Shown here: piece by piece, positions 24,606 to 35,501 of the stretch | How positions within the stretch are numbered: position 1 is the first letter of the stretch | Layout: the number at the start of each line of letters is the position of its first letter | Assembly (NCBI GenBank): GCA_006384855.1 | Contig: VCJN01003150.1 | Span: 1-64,000 of the forward strand | Reading direction: 5' to 3' | Origin: Tetraselmis striata | Lineage: Eukaryota > Chlorophyta > Chlorodendrophyceae > Chlorodendrales > Chlorodendraceae | DNA length: 64,000 nucleotides | Made by a program: the position numbers and the translations under genes | Notes under the pieces: model-generated | Database searches by the model: none | Seen by the model: the letters and a program-made list of their open reading frames with translations, nothing else | What the model was told of the DNA's origin: nothing

Positions 24606-25088
24606 ATGGCCTTCCCGGATAGTGTCCTGAACAGCAACGGCGGCAAGGTGCTGCGCAAACTGCTGTTCTCCACGGGCAAGGCGGCCTGGATCGCGGGCTC
24701 CACCTTCCTGGTGCTGGTGGTGCCGCTAATCATCGAGATGGACCGCGAGCAGCAGTACATCGACCTTGAGAACCAGCAGGCACGCTCCTCACGAGGCTAC
24801 CTGCGTCCATCCACCTGCCTGCCTTGAACATCCGTCGGCAACACCCCTCCTTCAGCCCCTCCCCCATCCCGCTTTGGCGCGCGTCGCACGCGGCCATGCG
24901 CTGCCTTCTGGCCCCTTCACCCTCCCTCGCTTGGGACCCCCAGCCCCTCCGCCTCCAGCACCGATTGGCAACCGCGCCTGGGTCTTGCTACTCACCGAGG
25001 CGCCATGCTCGAAAGCGCGCATTCCTCGGTTTCCTACGCTGGAACGCAAACGCACAGCACATCCCCCCCCCCCCCCCCCCTCTCTTCC

Positions 25089-25124
<36 letters not shown>

Positions 25125-25226
25125 TCTCACCCCCCAACCTGCCAGCCTGACCAGGTGCCTGTTCGCCCGCGTTTGCAGGTGGGTGTTCTCACGGGTGGCG
25201 CCTCCTCTGCGTCGGCCTCCAAGTAG
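24606..25226 (+). CDS. TOM22: Mitochondrial import receptor subunit TOM22/TOM9
   Basis: Exons 24606-24779 and 25179-25226, 73 aa. The core LFSTGKAAWIAGSTFLVLV, then PLIIEMDREQQYIDLENQQ, is the signature of plant-type TOM22 (TOM9): a transmembrane helix with a short intermembrane-space tail and a cytosolic domain much shorter than in fungi or animals. It is a central receptor subunit of the outer-membrane TOM complex. The intron starts with GC (cag/gcacgc) and ends gcag, and only this join keeps the tail in frame (VGVLTGGASSASASK). The intron holds two C runs (25063-25080 and 25090-25122). SDHAF3 follows 111 bp downstream on the same strand. Confidence 0.9.
25063..25122 (+). repeat. Intronic poly-C tracts of TOM22
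   Basis: C18 at 25063-25080 and C33 at 25090-25122, about 56 bp before the acceptor. These are the longest pure homopolymers in the window and an example of the sense-strand C bias described in the findings. Confidence 0.95.
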
Positions 25227-25337
25227 GCCACACCGTCGCAGCCCGAAGATCATACATAGTATAGCAAATCGCATCTTTAGTTTGGCCCAGCGCCGCTTTC
25301 TGCCGTTCCTCGCTCCGGGTGCCGCCGGCAAGCAAGC

Positions 25338-25658
25338 ATGGCGCTGCAGCCCCGGGACTTTGTGGCGCTGTACCGCCAGATTCTGCGCCTGCACAGGGTC
25401 AAGCTTCCCGGCCCGCTGCGCGGGATGGGGGACGCCGTGGTGAGGGACGAGTTCCACAAGCACAAGGACGCGGCGCCCAAGTTTCTGCCGCCCTTTTACC
25501 AGGAGTGGAAGCAGTACCTGGAGATGATGGCCGGCGGCGCGGACGACCTGAGCCCCACGGTGACGGGGGAGCTGCCGCCCGACAAGCTGCTGGCGATGAC
25601 CCCGGAGCAACGCCTGCAGCTGCAGAAGATCCGGGACTCCATAGAGAAGCTCAAGTGA
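25338..25658 (+). CDS. SDHAF3: Succinate dehydrogenase assembly factor 3 (ACN9/LYR family)
   Basis: Single exon, 106 aa. It has the LYR signature near the start (VALYRQILRLHR), then KLPGPLRGMGDAVVRDEF and HKDAAPKFLPPFYQEWKQYL, matching ACN9/SDHAF3 in order and length. SDHAF3 is a mitochondrial-matrix factor that protects and matures the Fe-S subunit of complex II. The inter-ORF gap from the TOM22 stop (25226) is 111 bp and contains no ATG and no TGTAA-type polyadenylation signal. A bicistronic message with TOM22 is therefore possible, although a separate promoter in the TOM22 intron is equally possible. Confidence 0.94.
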   Translation: MALQPRDFVALYRQILRLHRVKLPGPLRGMGDAVVRDEFHKHKDAAPKFLPPFYQEWKQYLEMMAGGADDLSPTVTGELPPDKLLAMTPEQRLQLQKIRDSIEKLK

Positions 25659-28600
25659 TGGGGGCTGCTCGTATGGCGCCTGTGTAACTCGTGTGGGGCG
25701 ATCCTATGCCGGCCGGCTGCACAATGCCCAGCCGGCCACAACACTATGTTGCCAATGCCGTCAGTCTTGCTTTGCCGGCACCATCAGCCAGACATACGAG
25801 ATTCGCCTTTTCGCCCGATGAAGCGGAGGGGGGAGTGGGAGTTGGTTTGCAGCTGCTTGCCCCTCATCCCTACGGTAGTGAACAGGCCCGCGAACCAAGC
25901 ATCAGTGTATGCTCCTGATTTCCATGCTGCTCACATGGGGAATAGGACAGGAAATCCGATGCGCGCCGAAAGGGCCGTGGCTCTGGGTGCGTGGCCGGCA
26001 CAAAAAGCATATTGCCCATGCCATGACATGGCCCCTGACTAGTCCATCGCTGAGCTTCCTGACATGGCGTCTCCAGAACAGGTTGAGCCGTCGCCAAGGG
26101 TCAGTTACCAGTCCGCCCATGCAAAGCTAGGCAGCATCGCTTTGATCTGCTGCATATCGTTTGCAGAGCTATGGCTTCGGTTGCTTTGGAGTGGCCTCCC
26201 CGAGGGTGTCCGGCACCATTCCCGCCAGCACACCGAGCCATCCATCCCATATGCTGTACCAGCAATGCCCCGCGGATCCAAACGATCCATGAAGCTTAAT
26301 GCAACACCGCGCCGATTACCAGAGAAGACGGGGCAACAGCTATACCTGATAGCTAGAGGTACTTGGTCTTGGGATAGGGTACTGTCCCGCCTTAAATTCT
26401 CCAAACACACTACCTCCCCGCAAATACAGGACGCTGCGCTTTTGGGGTTGGAATGAGGCGGTGGTCGAATCGGTTAGGCCGGAGCCTACGATGGCATGTG
26501 AACTGTGCCTCTGGCGGGTTGCACGCGACTAAGTCACGATCTGGGCATACAGGGTTCCGGTTCCGTGGTCCGGGGGTGCTATTATCTTCACAATACCTCC
26601 CGGCCTGCCGCCCACCTGCCGCGTTTAACTAAATCATACCATGTCTTGCAACAGCGCGTCGTGACATTTCCGTGTGACCTCTTTTCTACCAGCACACCAA
26701 CAAATATCCATCCCGTATGCCGTACCCCTGCATCGCCTTGCGGATCCGAAGAGCAAGGGACTGTACCGCCCCACCTCGTCAGCAATGCTATGCTTGTTCA
26801 ATTGTGCACAGTATTCTGATGCGTTTCCATTGCATGTTTCCCAGGCGCATGGAAGGGGGAGGGGTGTCAAATGCGCCATGTGCGAATCAACCCCGAATGT
26901 GTTTATAGTGTCTGCCTATCTTGTATCCATATATATATATAGCATCGCCCATGCATATTCATAGTGTGCACAGTCACCGTTGCATCTGCTGCTTCCCTTC
27001 TTCACATGACATTCACCCCGTTTTCCCATGCCCGTATCTCCCCCCCCCCCCCCCCCCCAACACACACGCACGCACGCACGCACGCACACACAGCCATCAG
27101 CAGCAGCAGCAGCAGCAGAAACGGCAGCAGCAGGCAGAGGCGCACATCTATCGCAGGAAGGCAGCTAGCTACGGTTCTATGTGCGTTGCGCTTGGCATTC
27201 GTACCCAGCCCATACATCCCACTGCATCTTCAAATCCCCCTCCCCTTCGTCCTCTTCTCCGGGGCCTCGTCCAGTGGTTTCGCACCAGACTTCGAGGCCA
27301 GCTATAGCCATGATAATCCGCTTTGGAGGGAAACAAACTGGGCAGTTTGTCCATCGGTCCGGAATCTTTTTTGTCCGGATCAGTGACTCGGGTCATCCGG
27401 CACTATTTTGAGCACTTTATAATAAATAAAGGCGCATTTACAGCGTGTTAGGTACCGGAAGCCCCGCGCGCGCAGCGGCCGCTTCACATCAGCGCCTTAT
27501 CTGCCACCCAACCGCCCCGCTCATCGGCCGCCCAGGATAGCAGCTCACCTGGAAGCAATGCACCTTTCCGCCGCTCCGTCCCGCTCGGGATGAAGAGTAA
27601 CAAATCGGGCAAGCAACTCACCGTCCGCCCGTGCGCCGCAGCAGCGGTGGGTACATCGCAACGCACCCTCAATAATACATTGTCAACCCTACGCAGCGGC
27701 CTAGCGCCTGCTTTAGACCTATTAGCAACACACCTCTCAATGCATCGCCATCGGCTCCGCAGCTCTGCCCTCCGCAGCCGCCGCTCTGCTAGCTATGCAG
27801 CAGCACACCGTCGCCCCGCGCAGTTCTAGATAAATAGAGCCGCGTTTGCACAAGCTGCTGGCGGGACGGGGGTCGTTCTGAGTACTCGATGCGGAGCGCC
27901 GTGTTGGCGTGATCGGCGGGATATGGCATGTGGTGAAGAATAATCGGCCGGTGAAAGGCCTCTAAAAAAACGACATCCTTAGCAAACAATACTAAACGGC
28001 AGCCCATTTTCGGCAGCATTTTGAACAACTGCGCGAAAAGGGCGGCGTCAACCCAGACGCTATCACGCATGGCCAATCGCCACCAGTACAAGACTGCCCG
28101 TCTTCCACTGGGCACCGCGGCACCCCTAGCTTCATTACCCATTCCAGGGCTGTCATCTTATGTAGGTACGCACCACTGCTCTCATCCAACAGGCACACGT
28201 ATCTATTGCGTTGCTGCACGCCGGTACGCTCTGTCTCACACTCTGAACCATGCGTTGGCTTTGCCAACCACCCAGGCACCCCACATTCCAGCTCTGAACC
28301 ATAGGGGATTCGCTTGCTTCACTCACCAATTGCATCAGTATGAAAGCTAGGCCTTGGGATTGCAGGCAAACGCAGGGGTTGAAGAGGGCTGGCTATTGGG
28401 AGTTAGCTGTAGGTGAGCACACTGCCACCCACAATCCCCGGTGAACAGGTTCACCATGGGGGCAATCTCTGGGCTTCGATGTGACGATGAGGGGAGCATA
28501 CATGTAGAAGTGCAGCACGAAGCCAATGCGAATCAGCCATGCGGCAAGGGACCGATTCGTCATAGATTTCCCGCGCTTAGTGTTACATTGCCCCATTCGT

Positions 28601-28801
28601 TACCTTATTTCCTCTCCCCAAAGATGACATGCCCCTCGGGTGTGCCTCGGCCAGGATGAGACCACCTCCCGACCAGCTCGGGGCGCCATCTAGTGCAGTG
28701 GCCACGCCTGCTCCTCGGTCTCCCCTCCGCTATCGAGGTTATCGATTCACTCGGTCTCTTGGAAGCCGTGGCCCCCAACATGCCGCACATGCCCGCGCGA
28801 G
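25659..28801. other. Intergenic region, no gene accepted
   Basis: 3.1 kb. Two related stretches of about 60 bp occur at 26229-26285 and 26690-26750 (shared ccatccc.tatgc.gtacc and gcggatcc). A microsatellite cluster lies at 27040-27119. Minus-strand readings at 28393-28596 (hydrophobic, LAAWLIRIGFVLHFYMYAPL) and 27840-28120 (CRLVLFAKDVVFLEAFHRP) look somewhat protein-like and could be exons of an unrecognised gene. I could not join them in frame or name them. The 3' UTRs of SDHAF3 and the SnoaL-like gene also lie here. Confidence 0.4.
27040..27119. repeat. Microsatellite cluster
   Basis: C19 at 27040-27058, then a CACA/ACGC repeat to about 27093, then a CAG repeat to 27118, all contiguous. 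Confidence 0.9.
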
Positions 28802-29230
28802 CTAGTACGTGTCCATTGATGACAATCTGCCTTGCTCCTCCGAGCTGCTCTGCCGGTACGACTCAATGCGCGATATGCGGTCGCTCTCGTCAAAGTGCAG
28901 GATGTGAACCCCGGTGAACTTGCTACGCCGCCCGGATGGCGGCACATCCCACAGCGTGCCAAGGTTGGTCCCCTGCGAACATCGGAAGGCGTCGGCAAGC
29001 AGTACGGTCGCACCGTCAGGCTTCGTGTCACATGGTGAGTTGGTGACTTGTGCGTATTAGTCAGCCTGTTTGGGCAGCCTGGCACCCACCTGAAACTGCC
29101 ATTGCACCATGACGCAAGTGTCGCAGCTGCCGTCTGGTGCATCAGTCAACATCTCCGCCGCACCGATCGACATCTAATAGGGGGAAACACAAGAGATCGC
29201 CAATGGGGGAGAGGAGGAGAGAGTTTGGGT

Positions 29231-29261
<31 letters not shown>

Positions 29262-30286
29262 CAGAGGTGTCATTGTCGCCACGTAGTACTGCTTGCACTA
29301 TAGCACAGATAAGAATGGAATCGTCAGCGCATCAAGGAAGAGTTCCAAGTTGAGCGAGGGGCTTACGATATCGTAGTGACAGTCCGGGTACCCCGACATG
29401 TAGCCCGTGTACAGCGACTTGACCCGCTGGATGCCCACGAGGTCGTAATCCAGCCAAACCTTGTCGCTGTGGATAATGCTGGTGATATAGGGGGGAGGGT
29501 GGGGGGAGGGGGGGGGGAGGGGGGGGGGGGGTGGGGAAGCAGTCAGGCCACAGCCACAGACCAACCACTGGCCTTGTCCCCGCCTCCGCCAAGCCATATC
29601 TATGCCTACACGATATTTCTATCCACTGCGGCGTATTTGCCGGGTAATGATGATACATTGAATTGGTGTGAAGGAGATTGTGTCGAGATATTGGGGGCTT
29701 GGCTACCAGTTTGCTAGTGTGGGCTAGCCAGGAAAGTCGGGGATGCGGACCGTAGCTATAGCCAGTTGCATCATTGCATGTGATCTGCGTCCCGCGCAGT
29801 GCGCCTGGCCAGGTATCGTGCTACCAGTTATCATTATGATTGGTCGAGCAGGAAGGTGATAGTGTCCATACTCCTCATGGCATATATTCGGGCGCATTTC
29901 AACATCTAGAAGGTGGTCGACGGACGTCGAACGAGATATGGCGCAAGGCGGCGATAATAGGGCCTTGCGGGGGGGGGGGGGGAGGGGGGGGAGGGGGAGG
30001 GGGGTGGGGGGCTAAACCTTTCGCTGGCAATCTCCGAAAGCACGTCCGGCTGGCTGTCATTCCAAAGACAGTGGAAGTATCGCTTGGCGGTGAAGATGCG
30101 CCGGTCGGTCTTTCCGAGCGTGAGGGACTGTTGGGGGCTGGAGACGCAGCGCGGTGCGGCGCCTCTCTGGCGGCCCGCTGCAGCGGCGCCGGCTCGCTGC
30201 GGCCGCGCCCCAGCCGACAGCCGATGGCCCAAATGCGCACCTCGGGGCCGAACCAGCGCGCAGCGGCCGCCGTGATACGCGCTCAT
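28802..30286 (-). CDS. SnoaL/NTF2-like domain protein, probably organellar
   Basis: Four exons with phases closing: 30018-30286, 29367-29478, 29090-29173, 28802-28972, 211 aa. After a basic, Ala/Arg-rich N-terminus resembling a transit peptide, it reads FTAKRYFHCLWNDSQPDVLS, DYDLVGIQRVKSLYTGYMSG, YPDCHYDI, CVMVQWQFQ/GTNLGTL and PPSGRRSKFTGVHI, then HFDESDRISRIESYR. This is the helix, then curved-sheet order of SnoaL-like proteins (F/YPDxH, then W.x.GT..G, then P.GR.). Such folds include polyketide cyclases and many plastid proteins of unknown role, so no reaction is assigned. Both large introns carry G runs on the plus strand (C on the sense strand). Confidence 0.82.
29490..29535 (-). repeat. 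Intronic C-rich tract (sense), SnoaL-like gene
   Basis: Nearly pure G on the plus strand, hence C on the gene's sense strand, ending about 11 bp before the acceptor of exon 2 (29478). A similar tract at 29969-30011 begins about 6 bp after the donor of exon 1, so the same intron is bracketed at both ends. Confidence 0.9.
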
Positions 30287-32423
30287 CTTTGGTCGATATG
30301 CTTGGTGGAGCCTGAGCTAAAGGGGCGTGTGGAGCTTGTGCGTCTGTATAGGTCGACGAGGTGTAGAGCAGCGAACGACGCTTCGTGGGTGGTTTGTGCA
30401 GCAGTGGCGAGGCCGCGACGGTGACTAGGTTTCCTGGCGAGCCTGCGGAGCTGAACCACCCCTACTACACAACGTTTCGTCTTCCCTGGGGCCTGTCCAC
30501 CTCGTGCACAGTGCAAACAAGAGCTCCCGAATTAGGACAGATAATTCAGATATCAATGTAAGATCGATTGGGCAGTCGCAAAGTGGTGGTGGGTACGCGG
30601 TCGGAGGTGTCGGGCTCAATGTGCATCGCGAGAGCCGATTAGTGTCTGGTAGCGCGACTGTGGTATCTGGTATCTGCTTTGTATTGCGCCCCGGTCAGCA
30701 GGCCCTCTCCCGTCCCTGTACCTGCAGTACTTCCCTGTACTTCCCGCAGAGGTTTCACACAGCGTCGTGATTACATCGGCTGCCGGCTGCCGCGCCTGCG
30801 CTGGCACGTGCTGCCGCAATCGGAGTAGCCAAAGGCGAGCGCGCTCGTCGCGGTTGCTCATTTGCTACTCCATATACAGAAAGGATTCGTCGCTATATGG
30901 CCGTGATGCGACCGCGGATATGATGCAGGACATGCGCATGATGACTTGATGTACATAATAATAACGCGTTGCTATTGTCATCCGCGTCATCCCGATAACG
31001 ACGGGGACGGTGACGCGCCGGGTTGTCGAGTTGGTTTATGTTCATTTCGTCGCTATTTAGCGCTATGATGTGTCGCTGAAGGTGATTTTTTTAAAGATAT
31101 GTATATCATACGGAAACCAGTACAGGTCTTCGCGCTACTGCTCACATTTTTAATTAATAATACTTGTACCTCATCGTGCTCGTTGGGTATTTCTGGTATA
31201 CGAGAATAACACCATTTTTTGTGCAATTGCTGGGTATAGTTTCTGCCCCATTTTGGCCATACATGGTCCAACCTGGTCCAACCCGGGATGAGGTTCATCA
31301 CTCATCGCCGAGTGCGAGACAGGATAATATTAATTAGCGCTAGGTCCTGCTTCATTTACAGTACCAGGTAGCGATAAAGATAGAGGTACGGGGTACGGGT
31401 ACCGGTGCGAGTTACAGAACGTCGCTTAATTGAAAAAACCAGCTTGCTTGGTAGTCCACCGCAAAAGTAGTACCTGGTACAAACAAGGAGGCCAACGCAA
31501 GCAGACCAACACAGCGCGGCGCGATAGCCGTGCGGCTAATCGCTACAGGGCAGCGCGACCGTTACGCCGACTCCACCCAGGGTTGCCGACGAAACTCTCC
31601 GATCAGTCACGGTAAATGTGCCATGTCCCCCATGCATAGACCCCCCACCCCCCCCCCCCCCCCCCCCCCCGCCACCAGCAGATGCAAGGAGGCAAAAGAT
31701 AATAGGGGGCAAAGAAACAGAATGCGGGGAATAATAATAGCTGAGCGTGTTGAAAGTTAGGGCATTTTCTCGCTACATTATTTATACTGCTGCTACCAGG
31801 CCGCCAGGACGTCGACGCTGCGGCCTTTTTCCATCACTCGCTACCTCGCAACCCTGCTGTACTGGCATCAATGATGATTACATGTGCTAGCTGCAAAATT
31901 CAAGAAATCCATGCAGAAATCCAGAAGAAAATCCAGCTACGGGCCACCAGAGTACAGTACTGTACTGGCATCAATCCCACTGTCGAGCAGGCCGCCAATT
32001 CATTCGCGAACATCAGGCGGGCAAACCTGGTGCCATCTGTTCGCCTCGCCTGTCCTTCTGACATCGGCGACTATTACTCACGCCAACTGCTACCTGGACA
32101 GAGGACGTCGTGCGCCTGTACTCACCAAAGCCACCCAGACCAACTTGATCGAAAGAAGCGACTGGTTAGGTAGGTACGCGCCCCCGCTCCGCCGGTCGTG
32201 TGAGTGGATGGAGCGGGTTATAAGACGCCAGCTGCTACGGCTTGGTTCAGGCTGCGAATTGCATGGTCACTGGGGAACTGGTGCTGGTACCTGGTCCCGC
32301 CGGTAGAAACGCGGTGTTGGCTGGTGGCGACGGCGACGCTGGGCGAGTCACAGCACCCACTGCATGATGGTCGGCGGGTATCACCGGCAGCATGCTCTCT
32401 GAGGCAAGCTCGCTCTGCGCAGG
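30287..32423. other. Divergent intergenic region, SnoaL-like / POR-like genes
   Basis: 2.1 kb containing both upstream regions. A C tract is at 31641-31670. The phrase tgtactggcatcaat occurs twice (31858 and 31960). No gene with a recognisable domain was found. Confidence 0.5.
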
Positions 32424-34403
32424 ATGAAGGCTTGCGCTCACCTGCAGGGCGCTGTGTCCTCGCCATCAACCTGGGGCCGCGCCGACATTGGGCAGCGACC
32501 GGCGCTCTACAGGTGAGCCCGCTCCCCCCCCCCCCCCCCCCCCCGGGCCAATGTGGAGAGTGTCTTGATGACTCCGCCGCTGCCTCACAAGAGCACCGTG
32601 AAGGCGCGTCACTGATCTTGTTGACCTTGATTTGTTTGCAGGGGCCGCGCAGGTCAGGCAGTGCGTGCCGTGCCTGCCCGTCCCCGCTGTCAGCAACAGC
32701 CCAGCGAGGACAGGCCCGTGGGTGCTGCCCGGCGCGGCATCCTTGTGTCCCCGCTACTGGGGGCACTGGCGGCGGGGCTTGGCCCATTGACCTTGCCGGT
32801 GGCGGCCTCGCCAGCAGAGGCAAAGAACATCCTCATAACGGGCTGCAACTCAGGCATCGGCTTCGATGCGGCTAGCAAGCTGGTGACAGCCGGCCACAAG
32901 GTGGGCGGTCCCACCCAGAGCCTCAGCCCCACTCGTAGCAGCACCTTTCCTGACGGTCACGCTTGGCTGCCAATGCATTGCGCCAGGTTTTTTTGGCCTG
33001 CAGGACGCAGGAGAAGGCGGAGGCAGCCAGGGACAGGATCCTTGCCGCTCTGCCGGATTCGCAGCTGGGCATCATCGAGCCGGTTCCCATGGAGGTACGG
33101 GCACAAATGGTGACTGACTGACTCTGTCTGCCACTCAATTAGCGGCGCCGACATCGATGCGCCCCGGCAGTGGCAGTGATGACATTGCCGCCTTGGCAAC
33201 GCCCGCAGTGCGACCTGGCGTCCCTCAAGTCCGTCAGAGCGTTCGCGGATAACTTCACCCGCAGCGGCGAGCGCCTGGATGTGCTCTGCCTGAACGCCGG
33301 CCTGCAGTACAGCGGCGTGACCGGTCCCCCACAGCGGACGGCGGACGGGTTTGAGGTGAGCAATTCCACGCACACCTGCGGCTGCAATGGCTGCGGCACG
33401 CTGTCAACGCAATGAAATGAGCGCCTGCGCCCGCTCCGCTGCGGCCGGCACACCCCTGAGACTCCCAGACTGCATCGCTGATTGCGCCGCCGCCGCTTCG
33501 CGACGGCTGAGTTTCGATTTGCGATGCCACGGCGCGTAGATCACCATCGGCACCAACCACCTCGGCCACTTTCTGCTGGCCAACCTGCTGGTCCCCGCTC
33601 TGGAGGCTGCCGGTGCGCGGCTCAGCCTCGTTGCCCAGTCTCTCACTGTGGGACGCTCAGCCCGGACGCTCTCCCCCTCCCCCCAGAGTGTCTCTCTGAA
33701 GCAGCTGTCCGCCGCAGGGGCTGAGGGAGACTGCTACAGCCGAGTGGTAGTGACCGCGTCTGAGGTGCACGACCCCACGAGCTCTGGAGGCAGCGTGGGG
33801 GTGGGCGCCACCCTGGGCGACCTGCGCGGCATGGCTGAGCAGGGGGCGGCTTTCGAGATGATCGATGGCGGCGCCTATGATGCGGACAAGGCCTACAAGG
33901 ACTCCAAGGTGCGCAGCCGATCCGTGGCGGATATGCACCCCTGCAGGAGAGTCCTGCTCATGCTTGCGCTGATATCCCCCCCCCCCCCCCCCCCCCCCCC
34001 GGCCCTGCGGCGCCAGCTCTGCAACATCCTGTTCGCGAGGGAGCTCCAGCGGCGCCTGGATGAGAGGGGCGCCAAGGTGGAGGTGAACAGCTTTGGCCCG
34101 GGGCTCATCACCCGGACCGGCTTCTTCCGCAACCAGAAGCCGCTCTTCGTGAAGATCTTTGACTTTGCGGTGAACGACATCTTCCACGTGGCGGAGACCG
34201 TGGATGGCGCGGGCAACTGCCTGGTGTTCATGGCCACCTCGCCCGAGCTCGAGAAGACGGGTGGCATCTACTACAACAACGATGTCACCGGGCTGGGAAG
34301 CCACAAGTTCGCGGCGATTCAGCCGTCGGAGGAGGCGAGGAAGGCGGACGAGGCCGCAAAGCTGTGGGAGCTGAGCGCCAAGCTGGTGGGGCTGGATGCG
34401 TAA
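32424..34403 (+). CDS. Protochlorophyllide-oxidoreductase-like SDR, plastid
   Basis: Seven exons, every phase closing: 32424-32512, 32642-32900, 32987-33094, 33209-33355, 33540-33612, 33718-33908, 34017-34403, encoding 417 aa. After a long N-terminus with a hydrophobic stretch ending PVAASPAEA (bipartite plastid/thylakoid style), the SDR fold shows the NADP loop TGCNSGIGFDAA, NAG (CLNAGLQYSG), GTNHLGHFLLANLL and the catalytic YKDSK, preceded by ATLGDLRGMAEQG and MIDGG. GTNHLGHFLL, LGDLRG, MIDGG and AYKDSK are hallmarks of the light-dependent protochlorophyllide reductase branch. The region after the NAG block and the C-terminus are divergent from true LPOR, so it may be a paralog on another tetrapyrrole or plastid substrate. 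C tracts lie in introns 1 and 6. Confidence 0.9.
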
Positions 34404-34867
34404 TGCTGCGGGCTGCAGGCGCGGGGGCACGGCGGCGGCGGCCGCACTCCTGGAGCCGGTGAATCCGCTTTCGTATGAAGGACCGGCCGCGATCGAATTT
34501 AAACGGACCTCCATTTGCCGAGTTGGGATCGGATGCTTTGACACACCCATATGCCCATATCTTGGGATGTCGCTGTGTCAAGACTGCGCACTGGCCGACG
34601 CAGGTCCCATGATGTTCTACTCTCCATTTAAATGTGTGTATAATCGGGGGAGGCCAAGCCGGGGTGGGGGGGGGGGGGGGGGGGATCGGCGCATGGCCTC
34701 GACATTCTCTGCAGTGAAACACTGAATTGATGTTCCGATTGCGCATGGACTATGCGCTTCGCGGGGGGTGGCCCCGGGAGGCTTGAAGTCGATGCGGAAC
34801 TTAATCCAGCAGAATGAATCCGAACTAGGCGGAGAGGTCCGCCAAGCTGGAGCCAAGGCCGGAATTA

Positions 34868-35075
34868 AATGTTGGAATTCAGGCCGGAATTCAGGTATAA
34901 GCCTGAATTGGGCTGGAAACCTGAACTAAAGAGCGCCCAGACAAGCGCAATCGCTCCTCAGGGGTCACCAACTCAGCATTGCCCTAATGGCCAAGCCGGA
35001 ATTCAGATGAATTCAGCTAAATTCAGCCAGAAGTCAGGCGGGAGTCAAGTTCAGGCCATTTCCGGGAGGTTTTCC
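34868..35075. repeat. Degenerate ggaattcagg-type repeat
   Basis: The word ggaattcag and close variants (gcctgaatt, gctggaaac, ctgaactaa, agtcaagttcagg) recur many times over about 200 bp. It is a decayed short tandem array and not coding. Confidence 0.7.
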
Positions 35076-35483
35076 GCTGGAACTCAGTCATTCACATGGG
35101 TCTTACCCCCCCCCCCCCCCCCCCCCCCCCGCCCCCGAAACAAGAACCTTAGCCAGCGCCATTGACATCCGCAAGTACAGCTTGCACAGGCGCACACGGC
35201 GGTGTTCCCGGAAGGGAGCACGGGGCCCTGCACACCCGGATGTGCGATCTCTACCCAATGGCGCAACAGATTTAACACAACTACATTCTACCCGTAGATG
35301 GATGGGCGCACCTCCCCATCGATTTCGATGGACGCGCCTCTAGATCCCGGTTCCAACTACTCCTAAATCTCACCCCCTCCATGCCAGCATGAGAAATTGG
35401 CGACAATATAAGGACTCGCCCTCATACTTATGGGGGCTGTAGATTGGTGATGGAGCTTCTAGAAAAGATCGCCGTTACGTTTG

Positions 35484-35501
35484 CGAGTAGGGTTTCCAAC
35501 A
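35484..35501. repeat. Target-site duplication of the LINE, left
   Basis: The 18-bp word cgagtagggtttccaaca occurs here and at 36742-36759, exactly bracketing the LINE remnant. Confidence 0.9.

Larger units (their letters stand above)
34404..35501. other. Intergenic region with degenerate repeat
   Basis: It contains the 3' UTR of the reductase, a G tract at 34666-34684, the degenerate aattcag repeat (listed separately) and a C tract near 35106-35130. The LINE remnant begins at 35502 after its target-site duplicate. Confidence 0.5.

Noticed and set aside
24852-25610. Minus-strand ORF (252 codons)
   Set aside because: Antisense across the TOM22 intron and SDHAF3. Its Gly run is the complement of the C tract.
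26456-26540. tRNA-like A-box (tggtcgaatcggttaggc) and a weak B-box
   Set aside because: No closing acceptor stem pairs with the 5' end and the B-box match is poor, so I do not call a tRNA. It might be a tRNA-derived relic.
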